Source: G016756615 sp050958605
GTDB lineage: Bacteria; Pseudomonadota; Alphaproteobacteria; Rhizobiales; Rhizobiaceae
DNA: 64,000 bases
Assembly (NCBI RefSeq): GCF_050958605.1
Contig: NZ_JBJHDO010000003.1
Location: 62,001-126,000 of the forward strand
Direction of reading: 5' to 3'
The position numbers and the translations under genes were made by a program. The notes beneath the pieces are model-generated. The model did not search any database and had not been told where the DNA came from. It saw only the letters and a program-made list of their open reading frames with translations. This document shows positions 8,458-17,456 of the stretch, piece by piece; position 1 is the stretch's first letter; the number at the start of each line of letters is the position of its first letter.

Positions 8458-9212
8458 CCGACAAGCCAGCCGGCTCGACCTCGCCCAAGGCGCAGAATAT
8501 TGCGAACGAAGTGCGACGTCGCATCATCGAACGCCAATGGCGCCAAGGCGACCGAATCCCCGACGAGGCCGATCTGGCCATTGAGTTCGACGCAGCGCGG
8601 GCGACCGTCAACAAGGCGCTGCAGTTGCTGGCCGACGAAGGGCTGCTGGATCGGCGGCGCCGGGCCGGCACGCGCGTCGCGATCGATCCGGTCCGCAAGG
8701 CGACCTTCACCATCTCCATCGTGCGCGAGCAGGTCGAGCAGGCGGGCATGGTCTACGGCTATCGCGTCGTGGCGCAGCGGCGCAGCCCGATCCCCGCGGA
8801 GATTGCCGCCAAGCTCGGCCTTCCCGAAGGCGAGGTCCTGGTCCATATGCGAGCCGTGCATTACGGTGATGGCCAGCCCTTCCAGCTTGAGGACCGCTGG
8901 ATCAATCCTCGTGCCACGCCGGGGCTGGAAAAGGCAGATTTCTGGCACCTGAATGCCAATGAATGGCTGGTGCGGAACGCCCCCTACCTGCGTGCCGAAC
9001 TGGCCTTCTCGGCCGAAAACGCCGACCGGCGGGATGCGAGATTGTTGCAGACACGGCAGGGACAGGCGCTGCTGATCCTCTATCGCACCACCTGGAATGA
9101 TCTGGGTCCGATCACCACCGTCAGGGTGGCATTCCAGCCCGGACACCTCGTAGGCTCGGAACACGGGTACGATCGGAACAACTTGCCCATCCGGCAGTAT
9201 GACGGCGCCTGA
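8454..9212 (+). CDS. hutC: Histidine utilisation repressor, GntR/HutC family
   Basis: A 252-residue regulator with an N-terminal GntR winged helix (residues about 12-75, with DEADLAIEFDAARATVNKAL as recognition region) and a C-terminal UTRA ligand domain ending in GYDRNNLPIRQYDG. HutC represses hut genes and is released by urocanate in characterised systems. The GTG start overlaps the hutF TGA, with CAGGAG upstream. The three operators at 6987-7045 are its likely targets, so it would control its own transcription. Confidence 0.93.
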   Translation: MTDKPAGSTSPKAQNIANEVRRRIIERQWRQGDRIPDEADLAIEFDAARATVNKALQLLADEGLLDRRRRAGTRVAIDPVRKATFTISIVREQVEQAGMVYGYRVVAQRRSPIPAEIAAKLGLPEGEVLVHMRAVHYGDGQPFQLEDRWINPRATPGLEKADFWHLNANEWLVRNAPYLRAELAFSAENADRRDARLLQTRQGQALLILYRTTWNDLGPITTVRVAFQPGHLVGSEHGYDRNNLPIRQYDGA

Positions 9213-9241
9213 AAACCGGACCCAAGTTCGGTTTCAGGCGC
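9205..9241. terminator. Inverted repeat at the hutC stop
   Basis: GCGCCTGAAAACCG (9205-9218) pairs with CGGTTTCAGGCGC (9229-9241) with one bulged base and a 10-base loop. It spans the hutC stop codon and lies between hutC and the convergent ABC permease gene ending at 9289. There is no T-run, so it may be a weak bidirectional terminator or an RNA-stabilising hairpin. Confidence 0.45.
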
Positions 9242-9288
9242 GGCTGCCGAGGGTTCGCCAGTTGGCAAACCCATGTCCGCCAAGGTGA

Positions 9289-10062
9289 TTAGTTCTTGAG
9301 CCTGTAGCCAGTCCTGAAAATCCACGCTGTTATGGCCAGGCAGATGAACAGGAATCCCAGGGTGGCCGCCAGGCTCACCTCGATCGCGACATCGGCCGTG
9401 CCGAAGAAGCTCCAGCGGAAGCCGCTAATCAGATAGACGATCGGGTTGAGCAGCGAGACGGCTCGCCACGCCGGCGGCAGCATGTCGATCGAATAGAAGG
9501 CGCCGCCGAGAAATGCCAGCGGCGTCACCACGAGCATCGGGATGAACTGAAGCTGTTCGAAGCCCTTGGCCCAGATGCCGATGATGAAGCCGAACAGGCT
9601 GAAGGTCGCCGCGGTCAGGACGAGGAAGAGGACCATCCAGCCGGGGTGGCGTATCTCGATCGGCACGAAGAAGGCAGCCGTCGCAAGAATCACCAGGCCG
9701 AGAACGATGGATTTGGTGGCGGCGGCGCCGACGTAGGCGAGCACGATTTCGAGATGCGAGATCGGCGCCGATAGAATCTCGTAGATCGTTCCCACGAATT
9801 TCGGAAAATAGATGCCGAAGGACGCATTCGAGATGCTCTGCGTGAACAGGGAGAGCATGATGAGCCCCGGCACGATGAAGGCACCGTAGGGAATGCCTTC
9901 CACCGTCTCCATGCGTGAACCGATGGCGGCGCCGAAGACCACGAAATAGAGCGAGGTGGTGATGACCGGCGTCACGAGGCTCTGCAGCAACGTACGCAAC
10001 GCCCGAGCCATCTCGAATCGGTAGATCGCCCAGACGCCGCGAAGATTGAAATGCTGTGTCAT
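9289..10062 (-). CDS. ABC-2 type transporter permease
   Basis: A 257-residue inner-membrane protein with about six hydrophobic segments and the ABC-2 signature region FIPMLVVTPLAFLGGAFYSIDMLPP near residue 165. It resembles the YadH/NodJ group of exporter permeases. Its start overlaps the stop of the ATPase gene (ATGA 10059-10062), so the two form a coupled exporter. The exported substrate cannot be told from sequence; lipid, polysaccharide or drug are all possible. Confidence 0.87.
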   Translation of the reverse strand: MTQHFNLRGVWAIYRFEMARALRTLLQSLVTPVITTSLYFVVFGAAIGSRMETVEGIPYGAFIVPGLIMLSLFTQSISNASFGIYFPKFVGTIYEILSAPISHLEIVLAYVGAAATKSIVLGLVILATAAFFVPIEIRHPGWMVLFLVLTAATFSLFGFIIGIWAKGFEQLQFIPMLVVTPLAFLGGAFYSIDMLPPAWRAVSLLNPIVYLISGFRWSFFGTADVAIEVSLAATLGFLFICLAITAWIFRTGYRLKN

Positions 10063-10985
10063 GCACGCCTCGCAACCAGGCTGACGAAAATATCCTCGAG
10101 CGAGCTCTGGTGCGTCGCCAGATCGTTGAAACCTATGCCGAGCTTTTCCAGTGTGCGCAAAAGTTTCGGGATGCGATTGTCTTGCTCATGCGCGTCGAAG
10201 GCATATTCGAGTTCCGCCCCGTCCCCCCTCAGTTCGAGAGGCCATCCCGCGAGTTCGGGTGGGATGGCGGCCAAAGGCTCGGTCAGGCTAAGCGTCAGCC
10301 GCCGCTTACCGAGCTTGGCCATCAGCGTCTGCTTGTCCTCTACGAGGATCAGTTCGCCCTTGTTGATGACGCCGATGCGGTCCGCCATCTCCTCGGCTTC
10401 CTCGATGTAATGCGTGGTGAGGATGACGGTCACGCCGCCGTCGCGCAATTCGCGGACCAGCGCCCACATGTCGCGGCGGAGTTCGACATCCACGCCGGCA
10501 GTCGGTTCGTCCAGGAAAAGGATCTGCGGCTCGTGCGAAAGAGCCTTGGCGATCATGACGCGCCGCTTCATCCCTCCGGAAAGCGTCATGATCTTCTCGT
10601 TGCGCTTGTCCCAAAGCGATAGAGCCTTGAGCACCTTCTCCAGATGTTTCGGATCGGGCGACTTGCCGAACAGGCCCCTGCTGAAACGCACGGTCGCCCA
10701 CACCGTCTCGAAGGCGTCGGTCGTCAATTCCTGAGGCACCAGGCCGATCTTTGCGCGAGCCGCCCGATAGTCGCGCACGATATCGTGCCCGTCGGCGGTC
10801 ACCGAACCTTCCGACGCGGTGACGATACCGCAGACGATGCCGATCAATGTCGTCTTGCCGGCGCCGTTGGGACCAAGCAGCGCGAAAATCTCGCCCTTGC
10901 GGATATCGAGATCGACCTTCTTCAGTGCCTGAAGGCCGGTGGCGTAGGTCTTGGAGAGATTCTTAATTGAAAGGATCGGGCGCAT
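10059..10985 (-). CDS. ABC-2 exporter ATP-binding protein
   Basis: A 308-residue ATPase of the DrrA/NodI/YadG class. Walker A GPNGAGKT is near residue 39, the signature LSGGMKRR near 136, Walker B ILFLDEPTAGVD near 155 and the switch His in TTHYIEEAEEM near 191. The region after residue 220 is the C-terminal extension typical of exporter ATPases. It is the first gene of a two-gene leftward operon with the permease. It could export membrane lipids or antimicrobial compounds; no substrate can be assigned. Confidence 0.9.
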   Translation of the reverse strand: MRPILSIKNLSKTYATGLQALKKVDLDIRKGEIFALLGPNGAGKTTLIGIVCGIVTASEGSVTADGHDIVRDYRAARAKIGLVPQELTTDAFETVWATVRFSRGLFGKSPDPKHLEKVLKALSLWDKRNEKIMTLSGGMKRRVMIAKALSHEPQILFLDEPTAGVDVELRRDMWALVRELRDGGVTVILTTHYIEEAEEMADRIGVINKGELILVEDKQTLMAKLGKRRLTLSLTEPLAAIPPELAGWPLELRGDGAELEYAFDAHEQDNRIPKLLRTLEKLGIGFNDLATHQSSLEDIFVSLVARRA

Positions 10986-11232
10986 CGCAGGTCAGATAAG
11001 CCGCCTGCGTGCAAATGCCAATACAGATCCCCCGTGATCGCCTTGTTGTTCGTTGCCGAGAGATCGCGCTGGCGCAACAAGCTCCTCTTGATGTTACCCG
11101 TTATGGGAGAGAAGATATCGGTGAGGAATCCCTGGGGATCGGGTTCTCGCGAGGAGTGTGCCGGTGCGAGGTGTTGAACGCCCGGCGGAAGCATGCCGAA
11201 GCCCTCGCCAGCTTGTGGAATGGAGATCGTGT

Positions 11233-12513
11233 GTGGGCACGAATGGGGACGGAGAGACAACGAACGCTTCAAAAAAAACCTTCGTCCTGACGGACGCGGT
11301 TGCGCTTGAAGCATCCAATTTTGCCCATTTGGTCAAAGGCTTACCTGCCAGAGCTCGCATGGCTCTTTCGGTGGCGACCGGCCTTGCGCGTGGTTCGTTG
11401 AGGGTCCGCATCCCGGACGGCCGAGCATTTCTGATTCGCGGCAAGGCGCCGGGTCCCGATGCCGAGGTCATCCTCCACAATTGGAAGCTGCCGGACCGCG
11501 CCTTTTCAGGGGGCACCATCGGCGTGGCGGAATCCTATATGGACGGCGACTGGGACAGCCCTGACGTCACGACCTTCCTCGAGCTTTTCGTCGTGAATAC
11601 CGAGGCCGGTGAAAGCGTCGCGGGAGGCGCGAACTGGCTGCGAACAGCGATCCAGCGTGTTCGCCACTGGCTGAACGACAACACCCCGGCGGGCTCGAAG
11701 CGCAACATTTCCGCGCATTACGACCTCGGCAACGCCTTCTACAAACATTGGCTCGACCCGAGCATGACTTATTCGTCCGCCCTGTTCGCGACCGGCGCAA
11801 ACGATCTGGAAAGTGCGCAAACTGCGAAGTATCGTGCTCTTGCGCGCGATACCGGCATCGGCGAAGGCGACCATGTGCTCGAGATCGGCTGCGGCTGGGG
11901 CGGTTTCGCGGAGTTCGCCGCGCGCGAGATGGGCTGCAAGGTGACCGGCCTAACCATATCGAAGGAGCAGCATGCCTTCGCATCCGAGCGCATCGCCAGG
12001 GCCGGACTCGCCGACAAGGTCGAAATCAAGTTGCAGGACTATCGCGACGAGGCCGGGAAATACGATCGCATCGCTTCGATCGAGATGTTCGAAGCCGTCG
12101 GCGAGAAATATTGGCCCGTGTTTTTCGGAAAGGTGAAAGACTGCCTCAAGGCGGGCGGCACGGCGGGCCTGCAAATCATCACGATCAATGAAGCCGCCTT
12201 CAAGCTCTACCGCAAACGGCCGGATTTCATTCAGCGGTACGTTTTCCCCGGCGGCATGCTGCCGACCCCTGCCCTCCTTCAATCACTCGGCGCGGCCCAC
12301 GGCCTCTCTCATCTGCGGGAACGGGTTTTCCCGCAGGACTATGCGCGCACGTTGGCAGAATGGCGCAGTCGTTTCTGGTCGTCCTGGGAAAAGATCGTGC
12401 CTCTTGGCTTCGACGAACGTTTCAAGAAGCTCTGGGAATTTTATCTGCATTATTGCGAGGCCGGCTTCCGCGCCGAGTACATCGACGTGCGGCAGGTGGT
12501 TTACAAGGCTTAA
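11233..12513 (+). CDS. cfa: Cyclopropane-fatty-acyl-phospholipid synthase
   Basis: The enzyme transfers a methylene from S-adenosylmethionine onto unsaturated acyl chains of membrane phospholipids. The SAM loop VLEIGCGWGGFAEFA lies near residue 217 of the protein read from GTG 11233; SAHYDLGNAFYKHWLDPSMTYS just before it is the family hallmark. GTG 11233 has GGAG 7 nt upstream and gives 426 residues; the frame stays open to 11158, so the start is not certain. Gene context gives no operon partner. It would act at the cytoplasmic membrane, usually in stationary or acid stress. Confidence 0.93.
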   Translation: MGTNGDGETTNASKKTFVLTDAVALEASNFAHLVKGLPARARMALSVATGLARGSLRVRIPDGRAFLIRGKAPGPDAEVILHNWKLPDRAFSGGTIGVAESYMDGDWDSPDVTTFLELFVVNTEAGESVAGGANWLRTAIQRVRHWLNDNTPAGSKRNISAHYDLGNAFYKHWLDPSMTYSSALFATGANDLESAQTAKYRALARDTGIGEGDHVLEIGCGWGGFAEFAAREMGCKVTGLTISKEQHAFASERIARAGLADKVEIKLQDYRDEAGKYDRIASIEMFEAVGEKYWPVFFGKVKDCLKAGGTAGLQIITINEAAFKLYRKRPDFIQRYVFPGGMLPTPALLQSLGAAHGLSHLRERVFPQDYARTLAEWRSRFWSSWEKIVPLGFDERFKKLWEFYLHYCEAGFRAEYIDVRQVVYKA

Positions 12514-12702
12514 TGCCCCACCATCGTCATCAGACGGCCATTGAATTGTCGTAAACCATCGACACAGGAAACCGACGACGGAAGTCGCCGCTGGCGTTAG
12601 AGCATCGTAGAGCTCAAACAGTGGGATAGAGCGGTCGCGCCCATTCCATCGGAGTGCTCAACGCTCTAAGGGGAGGCCGGAGATTCGCGGCGCATCACGA
12701 AC

Positions 12703-13071
12703 ATGAGCAGACACAAGAGAACCACATTGGTCCTGGCCGCGTGCGGCAGCCTTCTCATGAGCACGGGCTGCACCCGCACCTCGGACGGTTCCGTGGTGAT
12801 GAACACGCCGCCGATGCCGAAGCTTTTTGCCAGCCGATCGCCACAACCCACCTACACGCCGGACCAGACGGTCATGCTCACGCAGCTTCCGCCGCCCCCG
12901 GCGCCGGCGCCAGCCCAGGCTCCTCGCCGTAGACACGACCGGTCTATGCCGGTCGGCGGCTTCAAAATGCAGACTGTCAAGGCACCCTTCGAGCGCAGCA
13001 ATCCCGAGCAGCCCCTCGACTGCCGCAACGAAACCTCCCCTCAAGGGCGCGTGAAGGTGGTCTGCCAGTAG
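12703..13071 (+). CDS. Small proline-rich lipoprotein of unknown function
   Basis: A 122-residue protein with a short positively charged N-terminus (MSRHKR), a hydrophobic segment and the lipobox LMSTGC, so it is probably lipidated at Cys23 and membrane anchored. A low-complexity Pro/Ala run (PPPPAPAPAQAP) sits near residues 64-75, followed by a basic patch and a conserved-looking C-terminus with two cysteines. I do not recognise the family. It stands alone downstream of cfa, with mosaic repeat DNA after it. Confidence 0.7.
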   Translation: MSRHKRTTLVLAACGSLLMSTGCTRTSDGSVVMNTPPMPKLFASRSPQPTYTPDQTVMLTQLPPPPAPAPAQAPRRRHDRSMPVGGFKMQTVKAPFERSNPEQPLDCRNETSPQGRVKVVCQ

Positions 13072-13192
13072 GTCGTGTGTGCAGCGCGAAAGTGGACAGA
13101 CTTTCGATCTGAGCAGCATAGCGTGTTCGCGCAGCTCAGGCTGACCACGGTCGGCGTTGGTCTTTGACCGTCCGCGGGACGCCTCTCACTGT

Positions 13193-13342
13193 CCTGCCGG
13201 ACATCTCTCCCCGCAAGCGGGGAGAGAGACGACTGCCGCCTGGGTTTCGCCAGTCGCCAACGGCACGCGATTGGCGAAAGTGGAGATGACAGCGGTCTTC
13301 TCCCCGCAAGCGGGGAGAAGTGGCCGGCAGGCCGATGAGGGG
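13193..13342. repeat. Mosaic intergenic inverted repeat, copy A
   Basis: This stretch fills most of the 310-bp gap between the small lipoprotein gene and cpdB. It begins CCTGCCGGACATCTCTCC and ends GGCCGGCAGGCCGATGAGG, with partly inverted ends. Inside are two perfect 11-bp hairpins of almost the same sequence (13204-13214/13217-13227 and 13297-13307/13310-13320), flanking an imperfect palindrome around TTCGCCAGTCGCC / GATTGGCGAA. Close relatives occur at 51133-51293 and, enlarged, at 20091-20430. It encodes no protein I can support. Confidence 0.8.
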
Positions 13343-13381
13343 CCTGCTCAAACGGTCAATCTTATTGACCCATTGGTACCA

Positions 13382-15355
13382 TCACAGCGTGATGCGATAT
13401 CGGGCGAAGCCGTCCTTCCCCTCGCCCGCCGCCTCGATCTTGACAGCCTTCACATCGGCGATGAAGTCCTTCGCCTTCGGACCGGTTTCGAACAGCACCG
13501 TCGTCCCGGGGAGCGGGGCGAAAGACCAGTTGGCGTCGGCCGATGGATTGATCGTGCCCTGGTCGATGATGAAGCGCACGATCACGTCGCGGTTGGTGTC
13601 AGGCGCCTCGAAAATGATCTTCGACTCGTTGATCTCTGGGAAATTGCCGCCGCCGCCGGCCCGGTAATTGTTGGTGGCGACGACGAATTTGGCTGCGGGA
13701 TCGATCGGCTTGCCATCGAACATAAGATCGACGATGCGGTTCGATCCGGCGTTCAGGACGGCGCCTTTCGGGTCGTATTTCGGCGGCTGCGACAGGTCGA
13801 TCTTGTAAGTCACGCCATCGATCACGTCGAAATTGTAGGCCGGAAAATCCGCATTGATCAGCGGCTGGTCGGCCTTCCCGGGCTCGACATGCTTGAAAAT
13901 GCCGGCCGACATCTCGAGCCATTCCTTGACCTGGGCGCCGGTGACCTCCACCGCACGGACCGTGTTGGGATAGAGGTAGAGATCGGCGACGTTCTTGATC
14001 GCGACATCGCCGGCGGGGACATCCGTATAATAGTCCGGACCGCCGCGACCGCCGGACTTGAATGGCGCGGCGGCCGAGAGTACCGGCAGGTCCTTCCACT
14101 TTGTCTCTTTCAGCAGGTCCTTGATGTACCAGGTCTGTGCCTGGGAGACGATTTGAACTGAGGGATCATCGGCGACGAGCGCGAAATAGGAATAGAGCGG
14201 CGCCGACGTCTTGCCCACCGGCCTGCGCACATAGGCGAGGGTTGCCTCGTGATCCTCCTTCAGCGCATCGACGAGGCGCTTGTCGTCTTGGACGACCGCT
14301 TTGTTCCTGTTGTCGGCGCGCTCGAAGATCGGCCGTGCCTCGGACGTGGCCGACGCCACCTTCCACTTGTTGCCGTCACGTTCGAGCAGCAGGTCGATCA
14401 AGCCCATGTGCGAACCCCAGAAGCCGCCCATGACCGCCGGCTTCCCCTGCAGCGTTCCCTTGGCCGTATCCACGCCCTCGAGTTCCTGGAAATCCTTCTT
14501 GCCGGGGAAAACCAGATGCTGGTGGCCGGTGAAGACGGCGTCGATACCCTCCACGCCGGCGACGAAGAAGGAGGCGTTCTCCATCATGTCGCCCTGCTTG
14601 TTGTCGATGCCGGAATGCGAAAGCGCGATGACGACTTCGGCGCCTTCTTCCTTCATCTGCGGCACCCAAGCCTTGGCCGCCTCGACAATGTCGCGGGTAA
14701 TCACGTTGCCGGTCAGGTTCTTCGCGTCCCAGATCATGATCTGGGGCGGCACGAAACCGATCACGCCGATCTTGATCGGGTGTTCGACACCGGCACCGTC
14801 CTTGATCTTCTTCTCCAGGATTACATACGGCTTCAGATAGAGCTTGTCGTCGCGCGGATTGGAGGCAAGCTGGGTACCGCGCACGAGATTGGCGCAAACG
14901 AAGGGGAAGTTCGCCCCGGCCAGGACCTTGTCCATGAAGGACAGGCCGTAGTTGAATTCGTGATTGCCGAGCGTCGAGATCTCGTAGCCGAGCAGGTTCA
15001 TGCCCTTCATCACCGGATGGACATCGCCGTCCTTCATGCCTTTCTCATAGGCGATGTAGTCGCCCATCGGATTGCCCTGCAGGAAGTCGCCATTGTCGAC
15101 GAGCATCGAATTGGTGGCCTCCTTGCGCACGGCGTCGATCAGCATCGCGGTCCGGGAGAGCCCCATCGTGTCGTTCGGCTTGTCGGCATAATAGTCGTAG
15201 GGCAGCACGTTCACGTGGATGTCGGTCGTCTCCATGATCCTGAGATGCGCCTGGTTCGCCTGGGCGCGCGCAGAGAAGGGATGCAGCATCACGAAGGCCG
15301 TCGCGGCCGATCCCGCAAGAAAGGAGCGGCGTGACAAGGATGCGTATGATGACAT
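13382..15355 (-). CDS. cpdB: Periplasmic 2',3'-cyclic-nucleotide 2'-phosphodiesterase / 3'-nucleotidase
   Basis: A 657-residue, two-domain metallophosphoesterase that releases nucleosides and phosphate from 2',3'-cyclic nucleotides and 3'-nucleotides in the periplasm. A twin-arginine signal (SRRSFLAGSAATAFVML) opens the protein. Metal motifs follow in family order: METTDIHVN near residue 41, DNGDFLQGNP near 87, GNHEFNYG near 132, ALSHSGID near 243 and GHQHLVFPG near 276. The C-terminal 5'-nucleotidase domain includes YRAGGGGNFPE. GGGAGAAGG lies before the ATG. It is monocistronic, with mosaic repeat DNA downstream. Confidence 0.94.
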   Translation of the reverse strand: MSSYASLSRRSFLAGSAATAFVMLHPFSARAQANQAHLRIMETTDIHVNVLPYDYYADKPNDTMGLSRTAMLIDAVRKEATNSMLVDNGDFLQGNPMGDYIAYEKGMKDGDVHPVMKGMNLLGYEISTLGNHEFNYGLSFMDKVLAGANFPFVCANLVRGTQLASNPRDDKLYLKPYVILEKKIKDGAGVEHPIKIGVIGFVPPQIMIWDAKNLTGNVITRDIVEAAKAWVPQMKEEGAEVVIALSHSGIDNKQGDMMENASFFVAGVEGIDAVFTGHQHLVFPGKKDFQELEGVDTAKGTLQGKPAVMGGFWGSHMGLIDLLLERDGNKWKVASATSEARPIFERADNRNKAVVQDDKRLVDALKEDHEATLAYVRRPVGKTSAPLYSYFALVADDPSVQIVSQAQTWYIKDLLKETKWKDLPVLSAAAPFKSGGRGGPDYYTDVPAGDVAIKNVADLYLYPNTVRAVEVTGAQVKEWLEMSAGIFKHVEPGKADQPLINADFPAYNFDVIDGVTYKIDLSQPPKYDPKGAVLNAGSNRIVDLMFDGKPIDPAAKFVVATNNYRAGGGGNFPEINESKIIFEAPDTNRDVIVRFIIDQGTINPSADANWSFAPLPGTTVLFETGPKAKDFIADVKAVKIEAAGEGKDGFARYRITL

Positions 15356-15473
15356 GATTGACCTTCTCCCTCTGGAACGGCCGGAAACGCGGCCGAAGGG
15401 CCAAGTTTTCGCGCTGAATTTCCTGCATGTCTAGACAGAAGAGATGACGTCGCGGTGAATATTTGCTGACGAA

Positions 15474-16760
15474 CTACCGTACGCCGGGGTTTTTATCTTC
15501 CGCTTTCTCACCCTGCGTTATGAGGCGCGCGCTGCGCTGGCCGGTAACGTAGATCCATAGCCAGCTCAGCGAGACCGCCAGGCGATTGCGCAAACCGATC
15601 AGGAAATAGATATGGGCGATGCCCCACACCCACCAGGCTATCCAGCCGGTCAGGCTGAAGCGACCGAAATCGATGACCGCCGCCCGCTTGCCGATCGTCG
15701 CAAGGTCGCCGTCGTGACGGTAGCGGAAGGGATGCGGCGTAGCGTCGCCGGCGAGACGCCGCCTTATCGTGTCGGCCACATGCCAGCCTTCCTGCTTCGC
15801 GGCCGGCGCAATGCCCGGCACTGGCCGGCCATCTTGCCGCTCGGCATAGGCGGTATCCCCGATGACGAAGATCTCCGGCCGGCCGGGAACAGTCAAATCA
15901 GGTTCAACGATCACCCTGCCGGCGCGATCCGCCGGAGCGCCCAGCCATTCCGCAGCCGGAGATGCGGCAACGCCGGCCGCCCAGATGATCGTCCTCGCGT
16001 GGAGGCGTCTGTCGCCGAAAACCACGCCTTCCCCGTCGCAACCGGTCACCGCACTGCCCAGCTCTACGGTCACGCCCAATTTCTCCAGCGCCGCTTTGGC
16101 GTAGGCCGAAAGGGTCGGCCGAAAGTTCGGCAGGAGGCGATCGCCGGCCTCGATCAGGACCACCCGTGCCTGGCGCGTATCGATCCTGCGGAACTCGCCG
16201 ACCAGCGTTTCCCGGGCGAGCTCCGCGATCGTTCCCGCCAGTTCCACTCCGGTCGGCCCTCCGCCTATGATGACGAGCGTGAGAAGCGCCTGCCGCCTGG
16301 CCGGATCGTCCTCCCGCTCTGCCAGCTCGAAGGCGCTCAAGATGCGCCGGCGGATCGTGGTCGCGTCCTCGAGCGTTTTCAGCCCCGGAGCGAACGGCTC
16401 CCATTCGTCATGGCCGAAATAGGCGTGGCGGGCGCCGGTCGCCAGCACGAGCGCGTCGTATGCAAGCGAGCCTCCATCCTCCAACAGCACCCGTTTTTTC
16501 GCCACATCGACGCCCGTGACCGTGCCGAGCAGCGTCGTCACCTCCTTGCGCCTGCGCAAGAGATGGCGCACCGGCCAGGCGATCTCCGACGTCGCCAGCG
16601 ACGTGGTCGCCACCTGATAGAGCAGAGGCTGGAAAAGGTGATGGTTGCGCCGGTCGATAAGGGTAATGCGCACCGGCGCTCCTCGCAGTGCCCGAGTGCA
16701 TTCGAGGCCGCCGAAACCCGCGCCTACAATGACGACATGGAACATGCCGGAATCGACCAT
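15474..16760 (-). CDS. ndh: Type II NADH dehydrogenase (FAD-dependent, non-pumping)
   Basis: A 428-residue flavoprotein with two dinucleotide-binding folds: VVIVGAGFGGLE near residue 9 for FAD and LVIIGGGPTGVELAG near 161 for NADH. The GDTAYAE segment near 301 and a hydrophobic C-terminal helix (about 363-400) fit membrane-associated NDH-2, which passes electrons from NADH to quinone. The start could instead be the second Met at 16745. It stands upstream of nothing obvious on its strand and is convergent with no neighbour. Confidence 0.88.
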   Translation of the reverse strand: MVDSGMFHVVIVGAGFGGLECTRALRGAPVRITLIDRRNHHLFQPLLYQVATTSLATSEIAWPVRHLLRRRKEVTTLLGTVTGVDVAKKRVLLEDGGSLAYDALVLATGARHAYFGHDEWEPFAPGLKTLEDATTIRRRILSAFELAEREDDPARRQALLTLVIIGGGPTGVELAGTIAELARETLVGEFRRIDTRQARVVLIEAGDRLLPNFRPTLSAYAKAALEKLGVTVELGSAVTGCDGEGVVFGDRRLHARTIIWAAGVAASPAAEWLGAPADRAGRVIVEPDLTVPGRPEIFVIGDTAYAERQDGRPVPGIAPAAKQEGWHVADTIRRRLAGDATPHPFRYRHDGDLATIGKRAAVIDFGRFSLTGWIAWWVWGIAHIYFLIGLRNRLAVSLSWLWIYVTGQRSARLITQGEKAEDKNPGVR

Positions 16761-16836
16761 GGCCCTGATCCACCCGCTCCGGTAGCAGCGGTTCCATCTA
16801 GATCATGAACCCTGCCTCGCGGTCAAACGATCGAGA

Positions 16837-17310
16837 TCAGGCCATCTCGGGTTTCAAACCGAGAGCGGTGCGGTCGATGATCTCGCGCAGCGCAAAGGAC
16901 GAGTTGATCTTCGTCACATGCGGCATCGCCGAGAGCCACTCCTTGTGGATGCGCTCGTAATCGGCAAGGTCTTTCGCCGCGATGCGCAGGATGTAGTCGT
17001 ATTCGCCCGACATCAAGTGGCAGGACAGGATGTTCGGGCATCGTTTGACCGCGGCCTCGAAGTCGGACAGCGTCTTCTCGAACTGGCCGGACAGCGAGAT
17101 GTGGACGATCGCCGTCATCTGGTGACCAAGCGCAGCATTGGAAAGTCGCGCGTGATAGCCCCGTATAACGCCTGTCTTCTCCAGATTGTCCAGCCGGCGG
17201 GAACAGGCCGATTGCGAAAGCCCGACCTTCTCGGCAAGGGCCGCATTGGATATTCTGCCGTCCTTCTGAAGCGTGTCCAGAATCGCGATATCGATCCTGT
17301 CGAGTGACAT
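16837..17310 (-). CDS. Lrp/AsnC family regulator, probably of alanine dehydrogenase
   Basis: A 157-residue Lrp-type protein: an N-terminal helix-turn-helix (ISNAALAEKVGLSQSACSRRL, about residues 20-40) and a C-terminal RAM ligand domain (HLMSGEYDYILRIAA). The start MSLDRIDIAILDTL at 17310 is preferred over an upstream Met because it matches the family length. It diverges from the alanine dehydrogenase gene across 146 bp, the usual AldR arrangement, so it likely senses alanine and activates that gene. Two TTCGAA hexamers (17313-17318, 17324-17329) lie 11 bp apart just before its start and could mediate self-control. Confidence 0.9.
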   Translation of the reverse strand: MSLDRIDIAILDTLQKDGRISNAALAEKVGLSQSACSRRLDNLEKTGVIRGYHARLSNAALGHQMTAIVHISLSGQFEKTLSDFEAAVKRCPNILSCHLMSGEYDYILRIAAKDLADYERIHKEWLSAMPHVTKINSSFALREIIDRTALGLKPEMA

Positions 17311-17456
17311 TCTTCGAATTTCCTTCGAACAATATAAAACTTCTTGCAAAAAGTATCGAACGCTAGCCCGCGAAGCAACCGCAATCGCAAACACATGCGA
17401 AGCCTTTTGTGGTCCACTGCGTTATCAGGGAACAAAGCGACCACGGAGGAGCGTCA